From Haloflavibacter putidus (lineage in GTDB: Bacteria; Bacteroidota; Bacteroidia; Flavobacteriales; Flavobacteriaceae), in the NCBI RefSeq assembly GCF_006546625.1, contig NZ_VIAR01000002.1, positions 186,001 through 250,000 on the forward strand: a stretch of 64,000 nt of DNA, in the 5' to 3' direction. This document shows positions 44,553 to 54,381 of the stretch, in pieces. The notes under the pieces were generated by a model. It was not told where the DNA came from. It was given only the letters and a program-made list of their open reading frames with translations, and did not search any database. Numbering within the stretch: position 1 is the first letter of the stretch; each line of letters starts with the position of its first letter. The translations under genes and the position numbers were made by a program.

Positions 44553-46280
44553 CTACACAATTTTATTCCAATACTTTATTAAATAAAGCGTACAAAGTAT
44601 ACAAATACTAAAAGCTATTCCGGCTAAAAAAAGATCGCCATAAATAAAATAACCGGTACCAAAAAGAATACTATAAATACCGATAACACCAAGAAAGAAC
44701 GCCAATATTTTATACTTAAAATAAACAAAACGCTGGCTGTTATCAAATACTTTTTCTTCAAACTTCCGTAAAGTTTCTTTGTTGCTAGGCTTTGTCAATA
44801 AGCTAACCAAAACCCAAGCAATAGTGGTTATAATAACGCCGCAAACTAATTGCCAATGGCCTGCAAGCTCAAATAAAGGTTGATCTGCTTTATTATTTAT
44901 AAAAAAGAGTAAAGCAACTAAGAAAGAAACCGCCATTGCCGCAATTTCGCTATACGGATTTATACGGTACCAAAACCAACGTAAGATAAACAGTAAGCCG
45001 GTCCCGGCCCCAATTTGTAGTAACAAATTAAATGCATCCCGCGCTTCTTCTAATACTAAGGAGAGTAAGCCGGCAAACACCATCATTACTAACGTAGAAA
45101 GTCTACCAACTAAAACTTTTTGTTTTTCGGTGGCGTTTTTGTTTACAAATCGGGCGTAAAAATCGTTTACAACATAACTGCTTCCCCAGTTTAAATGGGT
45201 AGAAATTGTACTCATAAAAGCAGCGATTAAAGAAGTAACTACTATGCCCAATAAACCTGCCGGTAAAAATGTTAACATAGCGGGGTAGGAGAGGTCGTCT
45301 TTTACAAAGCTGGCACCCAAATCAGGAAAAGCTTCTTGCAAACTGCCTAGTGTTGGAAACATAATTACAGAAGCCAAACCAATAAGAATCCACGGCCACG
45401 GACGTAAAGCATAATGCGCAACGTTAAAAAATAAAGTTGCCAAAACGGCATGTTTTTCGTTTTTGGCGGCCAACATTCGTTGCGCAATATAGCCACCACC
45501 GCCGGGTTCTGCCCCGGGATACCAAACACTCCACCATTGCACAGCAAGTGGAATAACCAATAAAGGTACATAAATTTCAGGTTGCGAAAAATCAGGGAAA
45601 AAATTTGTGTTTTGTGCGAGTTTAGGGTGATTTAATAAATTTTCTAATCCGCCAATTTCGGGTAGGTTTAAAATATAAATGCTTGCCCAAATACTACCAA
45701 CCATTGCAATAATAAACTGTATAAAATCTGTTATTAGAACGCCTCGTAAACCGCCTAACATAGAATAAGTTACGGTAACCAAAGAAGCTATAATAAGCGT
45801 TTGCACTTCCGAAAAGCCAAACATTACATGCCCAATTTTTATGGCGGCCAAACAAACCGTTGCCATAATTACTATGTTAAAGAAAACACCTAAATAAACC
45901 GCCCGAAAACCTCTTAGTATGGCTGCGCTTCTTCCGCTATAGCGTAACTCGTAAAATTCTAAATCTGTAGTAATATTGCTTTTTCGCCAGAGTTTGGCAT
46001 AAAAGAAAACGGTTAACATGCCGGTTAATAAAAAACTCCACCAGATCCAGTTTCCGTAAACGCCATCTTTTCTTACAATACCGGCAACCAAACCGGGCGT
46101 GTCTGCGGCAAAGGTTGTAGCCACCATAGAAACGCCCAATAACCACCAAGGCATATTTCTGCCAGAAAGGAAAAAACTAGCTGTGTTTTTACCACTTTTT
46201 TTAGAAACTAAAATTCCTACAAGCAAGCTTACAAGAAAAAAACCAATTATAAGAAGCCAGTCTATGGTAGCAAGAAGCAT
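44553..46280 (-). CDS. Sodium:solute symporter family protein
   Basis: 575 residues with about 14 membrane helices of the SSS/SLC5 family (LeuT fold). Recognisable parts are SKKSGKNTASFFLSGRNMPWW at the start (residues 28-48), TTFAADTPGLVAGI, the VTYSMLGGLRGVLITDFIQF signature (residues about 170-190) and FMSTISTHLNWGSSYVVND in the core. The C-terminus has an additional helix pair. The substrate is unknown. It lies 11 bases from the RidA gene on the same strand, which suggests co-transcription with RidA and lptD. Confidence 0.9.
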   Translation of the reverse strand: MLLATIDWLLIIGFFLVSLLVGILVSKKSGKNTASFFLSGRNMPWWLLGVSMVATTFAADTPGLVAGIVRKDGVYGNWIWWSFLLTGMLTVFFYAKLWRKSNITTDLEFYELRYSGRSAAILRGFRAVYLGVFFNIVIMATVCLAAIKIGHVMFGFSEVQTLIIASLVTVTYSMLGGLRGVLITDFIQFIIAMVGSIWASIYILNLPEIGGLENLLNHPKLAQNTNFFPDFSQPEIYVPLLVIPLAVQWWSVWYPGAEPGGGGYIAQRMLAAKNEKHAVLATLFFNVAHYALRPWPWILIGLASVIMFPTLGSLQEAFPDLGASFVKDDLSYPAMLTFLPAGLLGIVVTSLIAAFMSTISTHLNWGSSYVVNDFYARFVNKNATEKQKVLVGRLSTLVMMVFAGLLSLVLEEARDAFNLLLQIGAGTGLLFILRWFWYRINPYSEIAAMAVSFLVALLFFINNKADQPLFELAGHWQLVCGVIITTIAWVLVSLLTKPSNKETLRKFEEKVFDNSQRFVYFKYKILAFFLGVIGIYSILFGTGYFIYGDLFLAGIAFSICILCTLYLIKYWNKIV

Positions 46281-46291
46281 ATAAGGTTATT

Positions 46292-46672
46292 TTAACGTAC
46301 CGCTATCATACTAATTTCGACATTTACATATTTTGGTAAGTTTGCTACTTCTACCGTTTCGCGGGCTGGTGCATTTTCTTCCCGAAAACATTTACTGTAT
46401 ATTTTATTTATTATAGCAAAGTTTTTCATATTGCTAATAAAAATAGAAGATTTAACTACGTTTTCAAACGTCATGTCTGCTTCGTTTAAAATAGCAGACA
46501 AGTTTCGCATTACCAAAGCGGTTTCTTCTTCTAGGGAGCTGGTTTTTAACTCGTTAGTTTCAGGGTCTATGGCTATTTGTCCTGAAATATATAAGGTTTC
46601 TTTTACCAGCACCGCTTGGTTGTATGACCCAATAGGAGCCGGCGCTTTAGAGGTGTTAATTATACTTCTCAT
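46292..46672 (-). CDS. RidA family reactive-intermediate deaminase
   Basis: 126 residues, full RidA (YjgF/YER057c/UK114) length. Active-site region NAPARETVEVANLP includes the conserved Arg, and the C-terminal VNVEISMIAV strand is present. The N-terminal SKAPAPIGSYNQAVLV and LYISGQIAIDPETNEL motifs are standard. Homotrimers hydrolyse 2-aminoacrylate and related enamines or imines. It sits between lptD (11 bases upstream) and the symporter gene. Confidence 0.95.
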   Translation of the reverse strand: MRSIINTSKAPAPIGSYNQAVLVKETLYISGQIAIDPETNELKTSSLEEETALVMRNLSAILNEADMTFENVVKSSIFISNMKNFAIINKIYSKCFREENAPARETVEVANLPKYVNVEISMIAVR

Positions 46673-46683
46673 TTTATGTAATT

Positions 46684-49386
46684 TTATAAGTTTCTGTCGC
46701 GTTCTCGGTTTTTATCATATTTAATATCGCTCAACACATTCGCCTTAATTCCTATAAAGAAATACCAAGATTCTCGTATTCCAAAGGGAGTCCAGTTAAA
46801 AGACATTCGCCAACTTTCTAAATCTCTCGAAAAACGAAGTTGTGTGTAAGTAAAGCCTTTATTTTTAATATCATAACCAGACGAAGCTCCCACAGACCAA
46901 CGCGGAGATAGTTCTACATCTCCAGAAAACATAAGCGAGTGTGAAGAAATCTCGTTTTGACGCGCTGTATTGTTGTACGTCATTGTGTAGGATAAGCGTA
47001 AATTCCACGGAATTTTATAGTGATATCGCTCGGTATCGTTGGTAACCGGCTCGTCATCTTCTTCTTTTTCATCATAGAAAGTACCGTCTAAATCCATTCC
47101 TTTTCCAAACAAATCGTCTGGTCTACCGCCGTTTCTAAAAGTTTCGTTTTCTAACTCGTCTGTGTTTTTTTCGCCACCTTCAAAATCTGTGCTAGAAAAA
47201 GAGTAACCAAAACTTACATTTGCCCGTGTTAATCGAAATAGACTACCACCGTTGTTAATATTCCACTCGTCTATAATTTGGTTGTTGTTATCTAACGCAT
47301 ATGGGTCTAAAGCTCCGTTAAAATTAACGTCTAATTTATTCTGAATAATAGGAAGGGTTCCTCTAAAACTAACGGGTTGGAAATGTATAGAGTCTGCTGC
47401 AAAATCATAAGAAGTATTAAATTGTAAGTTGCTAAGCAGCTTTACTTTACGTGGTTCTTCTTCAAGCGTGTCTTTAGTAGCTACTTTCGCTTCAAAATCG
47501 TTGGTTACCGAAAATCCTAAAGAACTGGAATAATTTTTATTTGGCGCTCCGTAAAGAGAACTTTCAAACCGCGAATATTCTCTAATTTCGTCTTCCAAAC
47601 CGCCCGTTCCAGGAATTAAATAAGTATCGTAATAACGGTCAAAAGACGGATTAATATTATAACTTAAGTTGGGCTTAATAACGTGCCGAATGGCTTGTAT
47701 TTTACTTCCTTTTTTAAAATTTACTTTTCCGTAAACCGTAGTACCAATATTAGCGTTAAAATCATAAGTTCTATAGGCATCAAAACCATTTATAGTATCT
47801 GTAATTACTTCTTGGTTTTGTTGGTCGTACGACTTTTCGTAGGTTTTAAAAACCCAATTTTCTCTAAAGTTGGTTCCGGTAGATACACTAAAGTAATTGA
47901 AAAGTTTAAAATTGGTGCTTATAGGTATGCTGTGTTGAATACCGGTTCTTGCGGTTTTAAACATTTCGGGTTTAAAAAATAAAGAATCTGAAGTTTTAAA
48001 ACGGTTTTCTCCTTTAAAGTTGTACTGAAAATTTATATTTTGAATAATACCTTTTTTAGCTCCTGTTTTTGGTTCAAACGGGTAAATTCTACTCAGACTT
48101 GCCTGCACCGTTGGCAATGTCATATTTATCTCTTGGGTTTGTGTGTTTTGGTTGTGTGTAGCAGCGATATTAAGGTTTATTTCCGGTTCTCCGGGAAAGC
48201 GTTTAGAATAAGATACCGAAGAACTTAAATTGTTATTTAAAAAACTACCGGTATTGGTTTGGTTTATGGTTTCTTGGTAATAACGGCTACTTCCTAAGTT
48301 TACCGAAGCAGAAAACCTAGAATTCGGGTTGGCTTTAGCGTCTTGCGTATGCGACCATCTAATGTTATAGATAGAAGATTCGCTAAAATCCGGGAAACCG
48401 CGTTCACTATTTAATAAGCGTTCATATCTAAAACTCAAATTACCACGAAAATTATAGCGCAAAGCATAATTAGATTCTAAGCGCATAGCATAACTCCCGT
48501 TGGTGTAATAATCTCCCAAGGCAGCAAAATCAAAATACTCGCTTACCGCGAAATAATAGCCGCCATTCATTAAAAAATAACCGCGATTTCTATTATCGCC
48601 AAAAGAAGGAATTATAAATCCGGAAGCACGTTCATCTGTTAGCGGAAAATAACCAAAAGGCAAACCCAGCGGAGTAGGAACGTCTGCGATATACATATTT
48701 ACCAAACCGGCAACAATTTTTTTATCGGGTACCATTTTTATTTTCCGGGCGTAAAAATAATAGTCGGGATTATCTATATCTTGCGCAGTGGTAAATTTGA
48801 CATTGCGCATAAAAATAACCGAATCGTTTTCGCGCTTGGTTATCTGTCCTTTTACATTAAAATCGCCTTGTTTGGTTCTGGAGTTGTATACCAAAGCCTT
48901 TTCGGTTTTAAAATTAAAACGAATGCTGTCTGGTTCTACTTTATTATTTATTTGCTCAAAAACGGGTTTCTGCGTGTATTCTCCCAAAGAATCTTCAATA
49001 CCAAAAGCATAGACTTCTTCTTTTTGGTTATCTAAAATAATTAAACCGGCGCTTATTTTTATATCGCCGTAATTTATTTTTGCTTCATTGTAAAGATAAA
49101 CGCGTTCATTTTTTCGGTCAAACCGAATATAATCTTCTGCAGAGTAAATAACATCCGCGGTAAGCGAAGATTGTTGTTTTACCTTTACAGAATCGCTCTT
49201 TACCGTGTCTTGCTCTTTTAAATTTAGCGGGTTTAAAATAGAAGTAGAGTCGGCTTCTTTAAAGGCAGGTAGCTCTATTGCCGGAATTTTTGGTTTGCTA
49301 ACTGTATCTATTTCTTGCGCAAAAACAGGCTTGCCAATAAAGAAAACCGAAAATAATAAAAGTATGTATTGTATATTTGTGCGCAA
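46684..49386 (-). CDS. lptD: LPS-assembly protein LptD-like outer-membrane protein
   Basis: 900 residues starting at TTG 49386; the following codons give a good signal peptide (IQYILLLFSVFFIGKPVFAQ). An N-terminal OstA/LptA-like periplasmic domain covers about 90-230 (AEDYIRFDRKNERVYLYNEA, VYAFGIEDSLGEY). The rest is a large beta-barrel with the LptD core (VPTPLGLPFGYFPLTDERASGFIIPSFGDN). It would insert lipopolysaccharide in the outer leaflet. The paired Cys pattern of enterobacterial LptD is not evident, as in other Bacteroidota. It lies divergent from the amidase gene. Confidence 0.9.
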   Translation of the reverse strand: MRTNIQYILLLFSVFFIGKPVFAQEIDTVSKPKIPAIELPAFKEADSTSILNPLNLKEQDTVKSDSVKVKQQSSLTADVIYSAEDYIRFDRKNERVYLYNEAKINYGDIKISAGLIILDNQKEEVYAFGIEDSLGEYTQKPVFEQINNKVEPDSIRFNFKTEKALVYNSRTKQGDFNVKGQITKRENDSVIFMRNVKFTTAQDIDNPDYYFYARKIKMVPDKKIVAGLVNMYIADVPTPLGLPFGYFPLTDERASGFIIPSFGDNRNRGYFLMNGGYYFAVSEYFDFAALGDYYTNGSYAMRLESNYALRYNFRGNLSFRYERLLNSERGFPDFSESSIYNIRWSHTQDAKANPNSRFSASVNLGSSRYYQETINQTNTGSFLNNNLSSSVSYSKRFPGEPEINLNIAATHNQNTQTQEINMTLPTVQASLSRIYPFEPKTGAKKGIIQNINFQYNFKGENRFKTSDSLFFKPEMFKTARTGIQHSIPISTNFKLFNYFSVSTGTNFRENWVFKTYEKSYDQQNQEVITDTINGFDAYRTYDFNANIGTTVYGKVNFKKGSKIQAIRHVIKPNLSYNINPSFDRYYDTYLIPGTGGLEDEIREYSRFESSLYGAPNKNYSSSLGFSVTNDFEAKVATKDTLEEEPRKVKLLSNLQFNTSYDFAADSIHFQPVSFRGTLPIIQNKLDVNFNGALDPYALDNNNQIIDEWNINNGGSLFRLTRANVSFGYSFSSTDFEGGEKNTDELENETFRNGGRPDDLFGKGMDLDGTFYDEKEEDDEPVTNDTERYHYKIPWNLRLSYTMTYNNTARQNEISSHSLMFSGDVELSPRWSVGASSGYDIKNKGFTYTQLRFSRDLESWRMSFNWTPFGIRESWYFFIGIKANVLSDIKYDKNRERDRNL

Positions 49387-49423
49387 CGCTTATAGTACTA
49401 TTTTTGTAATGTTTGGCTTGCTT

Positions 49424-49453
49424 TTTGAAAAGTCAAAATTACATATATTTTTG
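49424..49453 (+). promoter_or_regulatory. Bacteroidota-type promoter of the amidase gene
   Basis: TTTG at 49424-49427, an 18-base spacer and exact TAnnTTTG (TATTTTTG) at 49446-49453, giving a leader of about 60 bases to the ATG at 49518. A second TATTTTTG lies at 49399-49406. Confidence 0.6.
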
Positions 49454-49517
49454 AAAGCGGTATAGTCAAAATATATAAATTAAACAGATTGCCGTTAAAA
49501 ATCTTGACAAGTTATTT

Positions 49518-50630
49518 ATGATGAGAACAAAACAAGTAGCTTTTTTATTGTGCGCATTTGCTTTTTTAGTAATGGTCTTTCCGGTTAACGCACAGAGCAA
49601 TTCTAACAACCAGAAATTTGTAGTTGTTTTAGATGCCGGCCACGGCGGTAAAGATCCCGGTAACCGTGGCAATGGATATAAAGAAAAAGACATTGCTTTG
49701 AGTATTGTTTTAAAAGTTGGAAAAGAACTGGAGAAACAAAACGATATAAAAGTACTCTATACCCGCAAAAAAGATGTTTTTGTTACCCTTGACGGAAGAG
49801 CAAAAATAGCTAATGATGCTAATGCAGATTTGTTTGTATCTGTACATTGTAATGCCCACAGCTCACAAGCTCACGGCACAGAAACTTTTGTTTTAGGTTT
49901 ACACCGAAATGACGATAACCTAAAAATTGCCATGAAAGAGAACTCGGTTATTTATTTAGAAGAAGATTATGAAGTTACTTATGGTGGTTTTGACCCTAAA
50001 TCTCCAGCTTCTTATATAGGTATGACGTTGATGCAAGAAGAATACTTAGACCAAAGTATTTTATTGGCAGACTTTGTACAAAAGCAATTTACCAACGCGT
50101 TACAGCGTTTAAATCGCGGTGTTAAACAAGCTGGTTTCTTAGTGCTGCGCAAAACTTATATGCCAAGTGTATTAATAGAGACAGGATTTTTAACCAATAA
50201 CTCAGAAGGTAGATTTTTAAATTCCGGCAACGGCCAAGTAAAAATGGCAGAGGCTATTGTAGATGGCGTTATTAACTATAAAAACAATATTAATTTGCAT
50301 GCCTTAGAGATGCAATCTACTCCAGAAAGTCCAATTGCTGGTACAAAAGAAACAGATATTTATAAAGACATTATATTTAGAGTGCAACTTGCTGCCGGTT
50401 CTACACCTTTAGAAACGTTACCGTATAACTTTAGAGGCTTGCATAATATAGACCGTAAAAAAGAAGGAAAGCTTTATAAATATTATTACGGTAAAACTTC
50501 CGATTATCTAGACATACAAGAGCTTCAGCGTAAAGCAGATAAAAAAGGTTATAAACAAAGTTATATAGTTGCGTTTAAAAACGGAAAAAAAATAAGCGTT
50601 AATGAGGCGTTAAAAACTAAAGCTAAATAA
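49518..50630 (+). CDS. N-acetylmuramoyl-L-alanine amidase with C-terminal SPOR-like region
   Basis: 370 residues; start at ATG 49518 (another ATG follows directly). Signal peptide to about residue 27 (LLCAFAFLVMVFPVNAQ). An Amidase_3 domain covers about 33-255 with zinc ligands in VVLDAGHGGKDPG, NGYKEKDI and VSVHCNAH, and Glu in SVLIETGFLTN. The final 90 residues (FRVQLAAGSTPLETLP ... KGYKQSYIVAF) look like a SPOR-type peptidoglycan-binding fold. It cleaves peptide stems during cell separation. The MCE gene follows after 54 bases. Confidence 0.93.
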   Translation: MMRTKQVAFLLCAFAFLVMVFPVNAQSNSNNQKFVVVLDAGHGGKDPGNRGNGYKEKDIALSIVLKVGKELEKQNDIKVLYTRKKDVFVTLDGRAKIANDANADLFVSVHCNAHSSQAHGTETFVLGLHRNDDNLKIAMKENSVIYLEEDYEVTYGGFDPKSPASYIGMTLMQEEYLDQSILLADFVQKQFTNALQRLNRGVKQAGFLVLRKTYMPSVLIETGFLTNNSEGRFLNSGNGQVKMAEAIVDGVINYKNNINLHALEMQSTPESPIAGTKETDIYKDIIFRVQLAAGSTPLETLPYNFRGLHNIDRKKEGKLYKYYYGKTSDYLDIQELQRKADKKGYKQSYIVAFKNGKKISVNEALKTKAK

Positions 50631-50684
50631 AGCTACTTTTCTATATTTAATGCTTAAATTTGTCACTATCTAAATCTTAATCAC

Positions 50685-51632
50685 TTGAAAATAACCAAAG
50701 AAGTAAAAACAGCCTTATTAGTTATTATAGCCATAATTTTATTAATATTTGGCTACAGCTTTTTAAAAGGTAATAATTTGTTAGAAAACAACCGTACTTT
50801 TTATGCTGTTTATGAAGATGTAGAAGGGCTTGCCAAATCTTCTAAAGTAACCATTAATGGTTTGCAGGTAGGCAGCGTTACAGATATTAGATTTTTAAAT
50901 AATAAAGGAGAGCTTTTGGTAACCCTAAACGTGCAAAATAAATTTGAATTTGATAAAAGCAGTACTGCTCAAATTTATGGTGGTAGTTTGATAGGAGGAA
51001 AATCTGTATCTATAATTCCAGAATATGGGGGAGAAAGAGCGCAAGATGGCGATACGCTAAATGCTACAATAGATGAAGGTTTATTAGAGTTGGTTAACGA
51101 TAAATTAACCCCACTTCAAAACAAGGTAGAAAACGCCGTGGTAAGTGCAGATTCTGTAATTACCGGAGTTAACAAACTATTAGATCCCGATACCAGAAAA
51201 AATCTCCAAGTTGCCATTAAAGAATTTAGCGAAACTATGAAATCGTTAAAAGGAGCATCCCGGTCTATAGATGCACTTTTAGCAGATAACTCCTCTAAGT
51301 TAGATAGAACTTTTACAAATTTAGATGAAATGTCTGCCAATTTCAATAAATTTTCAGACACGCTCTCTACGATAGAAATAAATAAAATTTTAAATGATTT
51401 TGAAGAAGTTGCTTCAGATTTTAAAAAGGTAGCTGCCAAATTAGAAAACGGCGAGGGTACAGCCGGTAAGTTATTAAATGACGATACCGCTTACGAAAAT
51501 CTTGAGCGAGCCACCAAACAAATGGAAGAGCTTTTACAAGATATTAAATTAAACCCAAAACGTTACGTACATTTCTCTGTATTTGGAAAAAATGCCGGAG
51601 AATATGAAAAACCAAAAGATTCTTTAAAATAA
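50685..51632 (+). CDS. MCE/MlaD-family lipid-transport protein
   Basis: 315 residues starting at TTG 50685 (no ATG available; the TTG gives the conserved KITKEVKTALLVI). One N-terminal membrane helix (about 9-28) anchors the protein in the inner membrane, then an MCE domain (about 38-115: FYAVYEDVEGLAKSSKVTINGLQVGSV, YGGSLIGGKSVSI) and a helical C-terminal stalk with AKLENGEGTAGKLLNDDTAY. MCE rings move phospholipids between membranes. MlaE and MlaF partners are not in this window. It stands ten bases before the Fe-S membrane protein gene. Confidence 0.9.
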   Translation: MKITKEVKTALLVIIAIILLIFGYSFLKGNNLLENNRTFYAVYEDVEGLAKSSKVTINGLQVGSVTDIRFLNNKGELLVTLNVQNKFEFDKSSTAQIYGGSLIGGKSVSIIPEYGGERAQDGDTLNATIDEGLLELVNDKLTPLQNKVENAVVSADSVITGVNKLLDPDTRKNLQVAIKEFSETMKSLKGASRSIDALLADNSSKLDRTFTNLDEMSANFNKFSDTLSTIEINKILNDFEEVASDFKKVAAKLENGEGTAGKLLNDDTAYENLERATKQMEELLQDIKLNPKRYVHFSVFGKNAGEYEKPKDSLK

Positions 51633-51642
51633 TAGATTTAGC

Positions 51643-52989
51643 ATGCAATTAATCGCTCAAATAATTTTTATCGCTGCCCTACTTTTTGGTATTGGCTTTT
51701 TTGCCCGAAATGTAAAACGCTTAATCCGAAATATAAAACTAGGAAAAGATGTAGACCGTACAGATAATCCTAAAGCTCGTTTTGGTAATATGGCCAGAGT
51801 AGCCTTGGGACAATCTAAAATGGTAAAACGACCAATAGCCGGTATAATGCACATTTTTGTATATGTTGGTTTTGTAATCATTAATATAGAAGTCTTAGAA
51901 ATTATTATAGATGGTATTTTTGGTACCCACCGCATTTTTTCTTTTTTAGGTCCCGGTTATGACTTTTTAATCGGTTCTTTTGAAGTTTTGGCTTTTTTGG
52001 TATTATTGGGTGTTATAGTATTTTGGACCAGAAGAAATATTAGTAAGATAAAACGCTTTTGGGCTAATGAAATGAAGGGTTGGCCAAAAAATGACGCTAA
52101 TTATATCTTATATTTTGAGATGGTTTTAATGGCCTTGTTTTTATTAATGAATGCTAGTGATTACCAACTACAACTACTAGGAGCAGAACATTATGCTGCT
52201 GCCAATGGTCAAATAATGGGCGCTTTTCCTGTTAGTCAGTTTTTACTTCCGCTTTTAGACGGGTTAAGTGTTTCCACTTTAATTATTGTAGAACGTGCTG
52301 CTTGGTGGTTGCATATTTTAGGAATTCTATTTTTCTTAAACTATCTATATTACTCCAAACATTTGCACATTTTATTGGCGTTTCCAAATACCTATTATGC
52401 AAAACTTAAGCCTAAAGGCGAAATGAATAATCTGGCTGCAGTGAAAAAGGAAGTAGATTTAATGATGGATCCTAACGCAGACCCATTTGCTGCACCGGAA
52501 GAAAATGGAGAAGAAGAAGAACCGGAAAAATTTGGTGCCAGCGATGTACAAGATTTAAACTGGGTACAACTTTTAAACGCCTATACTTGTACAGAATGTG
52601 GTAGATGTACATCAGAATGTCCTGCCAACATAACCGGTAAAAAATTATCGCCACGTAAAATAATGATGGATACTCGTGATAGAGTAGAAGAAATTGGCGA
52701 AAACATTAATAAAAATGGCGAATATAAAGAAGACGGCAAACAGCTGTTAGGAGATTATATTACGCAAGAAGAACTTTGGGCTTGTACAACTTGTAACGCC
52801 TGTGTAGAAGCCTGCCCAATTGGTATAGATCCGCTTTCTATTATTTTAGATATGAGACGTTATTTAATGATGGAGCAAAGTGCTGCACCAAACGAGCTCA
52901 ATATTGCAATGACCAATATAGAAAACAATGGCGCTCCTTGGCCATACAACCAGATGGACCGTTTAAAATGGGCAGAAGAAAATAACTAG
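51643..52989 (+). CDS. Membrane (Fe-S)-binding protein, heterodisulfide-reductase/respiratory type
   Basis: 448 residues. About five membrane helices occupy 1-265 (a cytochrome-b-like/NarI-type membrane part). A dicluster ferredoxin domain follows: CTECGRCTSECP (around 322-333) and CTTCNACVEACPIGIDP (around 381-397). A polar linker rich in Glu precedes it (APEENGEEEEPEKFG). It likely passes electrons between the quinone pool and the partner CCG-domain protein encoded next. The redox substrate is not known for this conserved Bacteroidota pair. Confidence 0.88.
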   Translation: MQLIAQIIFIAALLFGIGFFARNVKRLIRNIKLGKDVDRTDNPKARFGNMARVALGQSKMVKRPIAGIMHIFVYVGFVIINIEVLEIIIDGIFGTHRIFSFLGPGYDFLIGSFEVLAFLVLLGVIVFWTRRNISKIKRFWANEMKGWPKNDANYILYFEMVLMALFLLMNASDYQLQLLGAEHYAAANGQIMGAFPVSQFLLPLLDGLSVSTLIIVERAAWWLHILGILFFLNYLYYSKHLHILLAFPNTYYAKLKPKGEMNNLAAVKKEVDLMMDPNADPFAAPEENGEEEEPEKFGASDVQDLNWVQLLNAYTCTECGRCTSECPANITGKKLSPRKIMMDTRDRVEEIGENINKNGEYKEDGKQLLGDYITQEELWACTTCNACVEACPIGIDPLSIILDMRRYLMMEQSAAPNELNIAMTNIENNGAPWPYNQMDRLKWAEENN

Positions 52990-53025
52990 AAACAATAATT
53001 TTAGACAAAAAAGCATATATATATT

Positions 53026-53817
53026 ATGGCAGAAGCAATAAAAGTACCAACAATGGCAGAATATATGGCAGAAGGTAAAAAGCCGGAAGTTTTATTTTGG
53101 GTTGGTTGCATGGGAAGCTTTGACGATAGAGCAAAAAAAGTTACCAAAGCTTTTGTAAAACTCTTATCTAAAGCCAAAGTAGATTTTGCAGTTTTAGGTA
53201 CCGAAGAAAGTTGCACAGGAGATCCCGCAAAACGCTCCGGTAACGAATTTTTATTTCAAATGCAAGCCGCTACAAATATTGAAGTTCTCAACGGCTACGA
53301 AATAGAAAAAATAGTAACCGCTTGCCCACACTGTTTTAATACCATAAAAAACGAATATCCAGAATTGGGTGGAAGTTACGAAGTAATGCACCATACCCAA
53401 TTTTTAAAATCCTTGATGGAAGAAGGCCGTTTAAAAGTACAAGGCGGTAAATTTAAAGGAAAACGCATTACTTTTCATGATCCTTGTTATTTAGGTCGTG
53501 CCAATAACGAATACGAAGCACCACGAGATTTACTTAGAAAATTAGAAGTAGAATTGGTAGAGATGAAACGGTGTAAAAGCAAGGGCATGTGTTGTGGCGC
53601 CGGCGGCGGACAAATGTTTAAAGAACCTGAAAAAGGAAATAAAGACGTTAATATAGCACGTACAGAACAAGCCATGGAAACCAAACCAGATGTGGTTGCA
53701 GCAGGTTGCCCTTTTTGTAATACCATGATGACAGATGGGGTAAAAGGAAAAAATCAAGAAGACAACATACAGGTAAAAGATGTTGCCGAAATGATAGCAG
53801 AAGCAGAAGACCTTTAA
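53026..53817 (+). CDS. (Fe-S)-binding protein with two CCG domains (HdrB/GlpC-like)
   Basis: 263 residues. Two cysteine-rich CCG domains are visible: CMGSFDDR and CPHCFNTIKNEYPELGG in the first half, then DPCYLGR, CCGAGGGQMF and GCPFCNTMM in the second. These domains bind a non-cubane Fe-S cluster in HdrB or a 4Fe-4S site in LutA/GlpC. It is soluble and cytosolic. It is the partner of the preceding membrane Fe-S protein and lies 36 bases after it; the two probably form one complex. Confidence 0.91.
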   Translation: MAEAIKVPTMAEYMAEGKKPEVLFWVGCMGSFDDRAKKVTKAFVKLLSKAKVDFAVLGTEESCTGDPAKRSGNEFLFQMQAATNIEVLNGYEIEKIVTACPHCFNTIKNEYPELGGSYEVMHHTQFLKSLMEEGRLKVQGGKFKGKRITFHDPCYLGRANNEYEAPRDLLRKLEVELVEMKRCKSKGMCCGAGGGQMFKEPEKGNKDVNIARTEQAMETKPDVVAAGCPFCNTMMTDGVKGKNQEDNIQVKDVAEMIAEAEDL

Positions 53818-53844
53818 TATTTAACTGTAGAAATTCCTATTATT

Positions 53845-54327
53845 ATGCTCGTTCCTTTTAAGCAATTACCAGGTTCTTCAAGAATCTGGATTTATCAAGC
53901 CAATCGACCCTTTACGGAAGAAGAATTACAAGAAATAAGAACCAAAGTAGATAATTTTTTAACCACTTGGACAGCTCACGGCGCTAACCTTAAAGCTGGG
54001 GTAGATTATCAATACCGTAGGTTTATTGTTTTTGGTTTAGACCAAGAAGAAACCGGTGCCAGCGGTTGCTCTATTGATGCTTCGGTGCATTTTATACAAG
54101 ATTTGGAAAAAGAATATAATGTAGATTTGCTTGATAAAATGAATGTTACCTACAAGCAAGGAGAATTTGTGGCTTACAAAGCACTAAAAGATTTTCGCAA
54201 AATGGTAAAAAACCGTTCGGTTTCGCCTAATACTATTGTTTTTAACAACTTAGTAAACACAAAGCAAGAATACGAACAAGATTGGGAAGTGCCATTAAAA
54301 GAAAGTTGGCATAGCAGGTTTTTATAA
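53845..54327 (+). CDS. Conserved Bacteroidota protein of unknown function (sometimes named ABC transporter ATPase)
   Basis: 160 residues, no signal peptide or membrane helix. Conserved-looking parts are LPGSSRIWIYQANRPFTEEEL, LTTWTAHGANLKAGVDYQY, LDQEETGASGCSIDASVHF and SVSPNTIVFNNLVNTKQEY. There is no Walker A, Walker B or ABC signature, so the name ABC transporter ATPase that I recall for homologues is misleading. A small alpha/beta protein with a conserved Cys in a GASGCSID loop is what can be seen. It follows the CCG protein by 27 bases and may share its transcript. Confidence 0.8.
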   Translation: MLVPFKQLPGSSRIWIYQANRPFTEEELQEIRTKVDNFLTTWTAHGANLKAGVDYQYRRFIVFGLDQEETGASGCSIDASVHFIQDLEKEYNVDLLDKMNVTYKQGEFVAYKALKDFRKMVKNRSVSPNTIVFNNLVNTKQEYEQDWEVPLKESWHSRFL

Positions 54328-54381
54328 TTTGTAAATCCAATTTTAAACGCTTTTCTTTTAATTTATTTAGGCGAATTTTTT

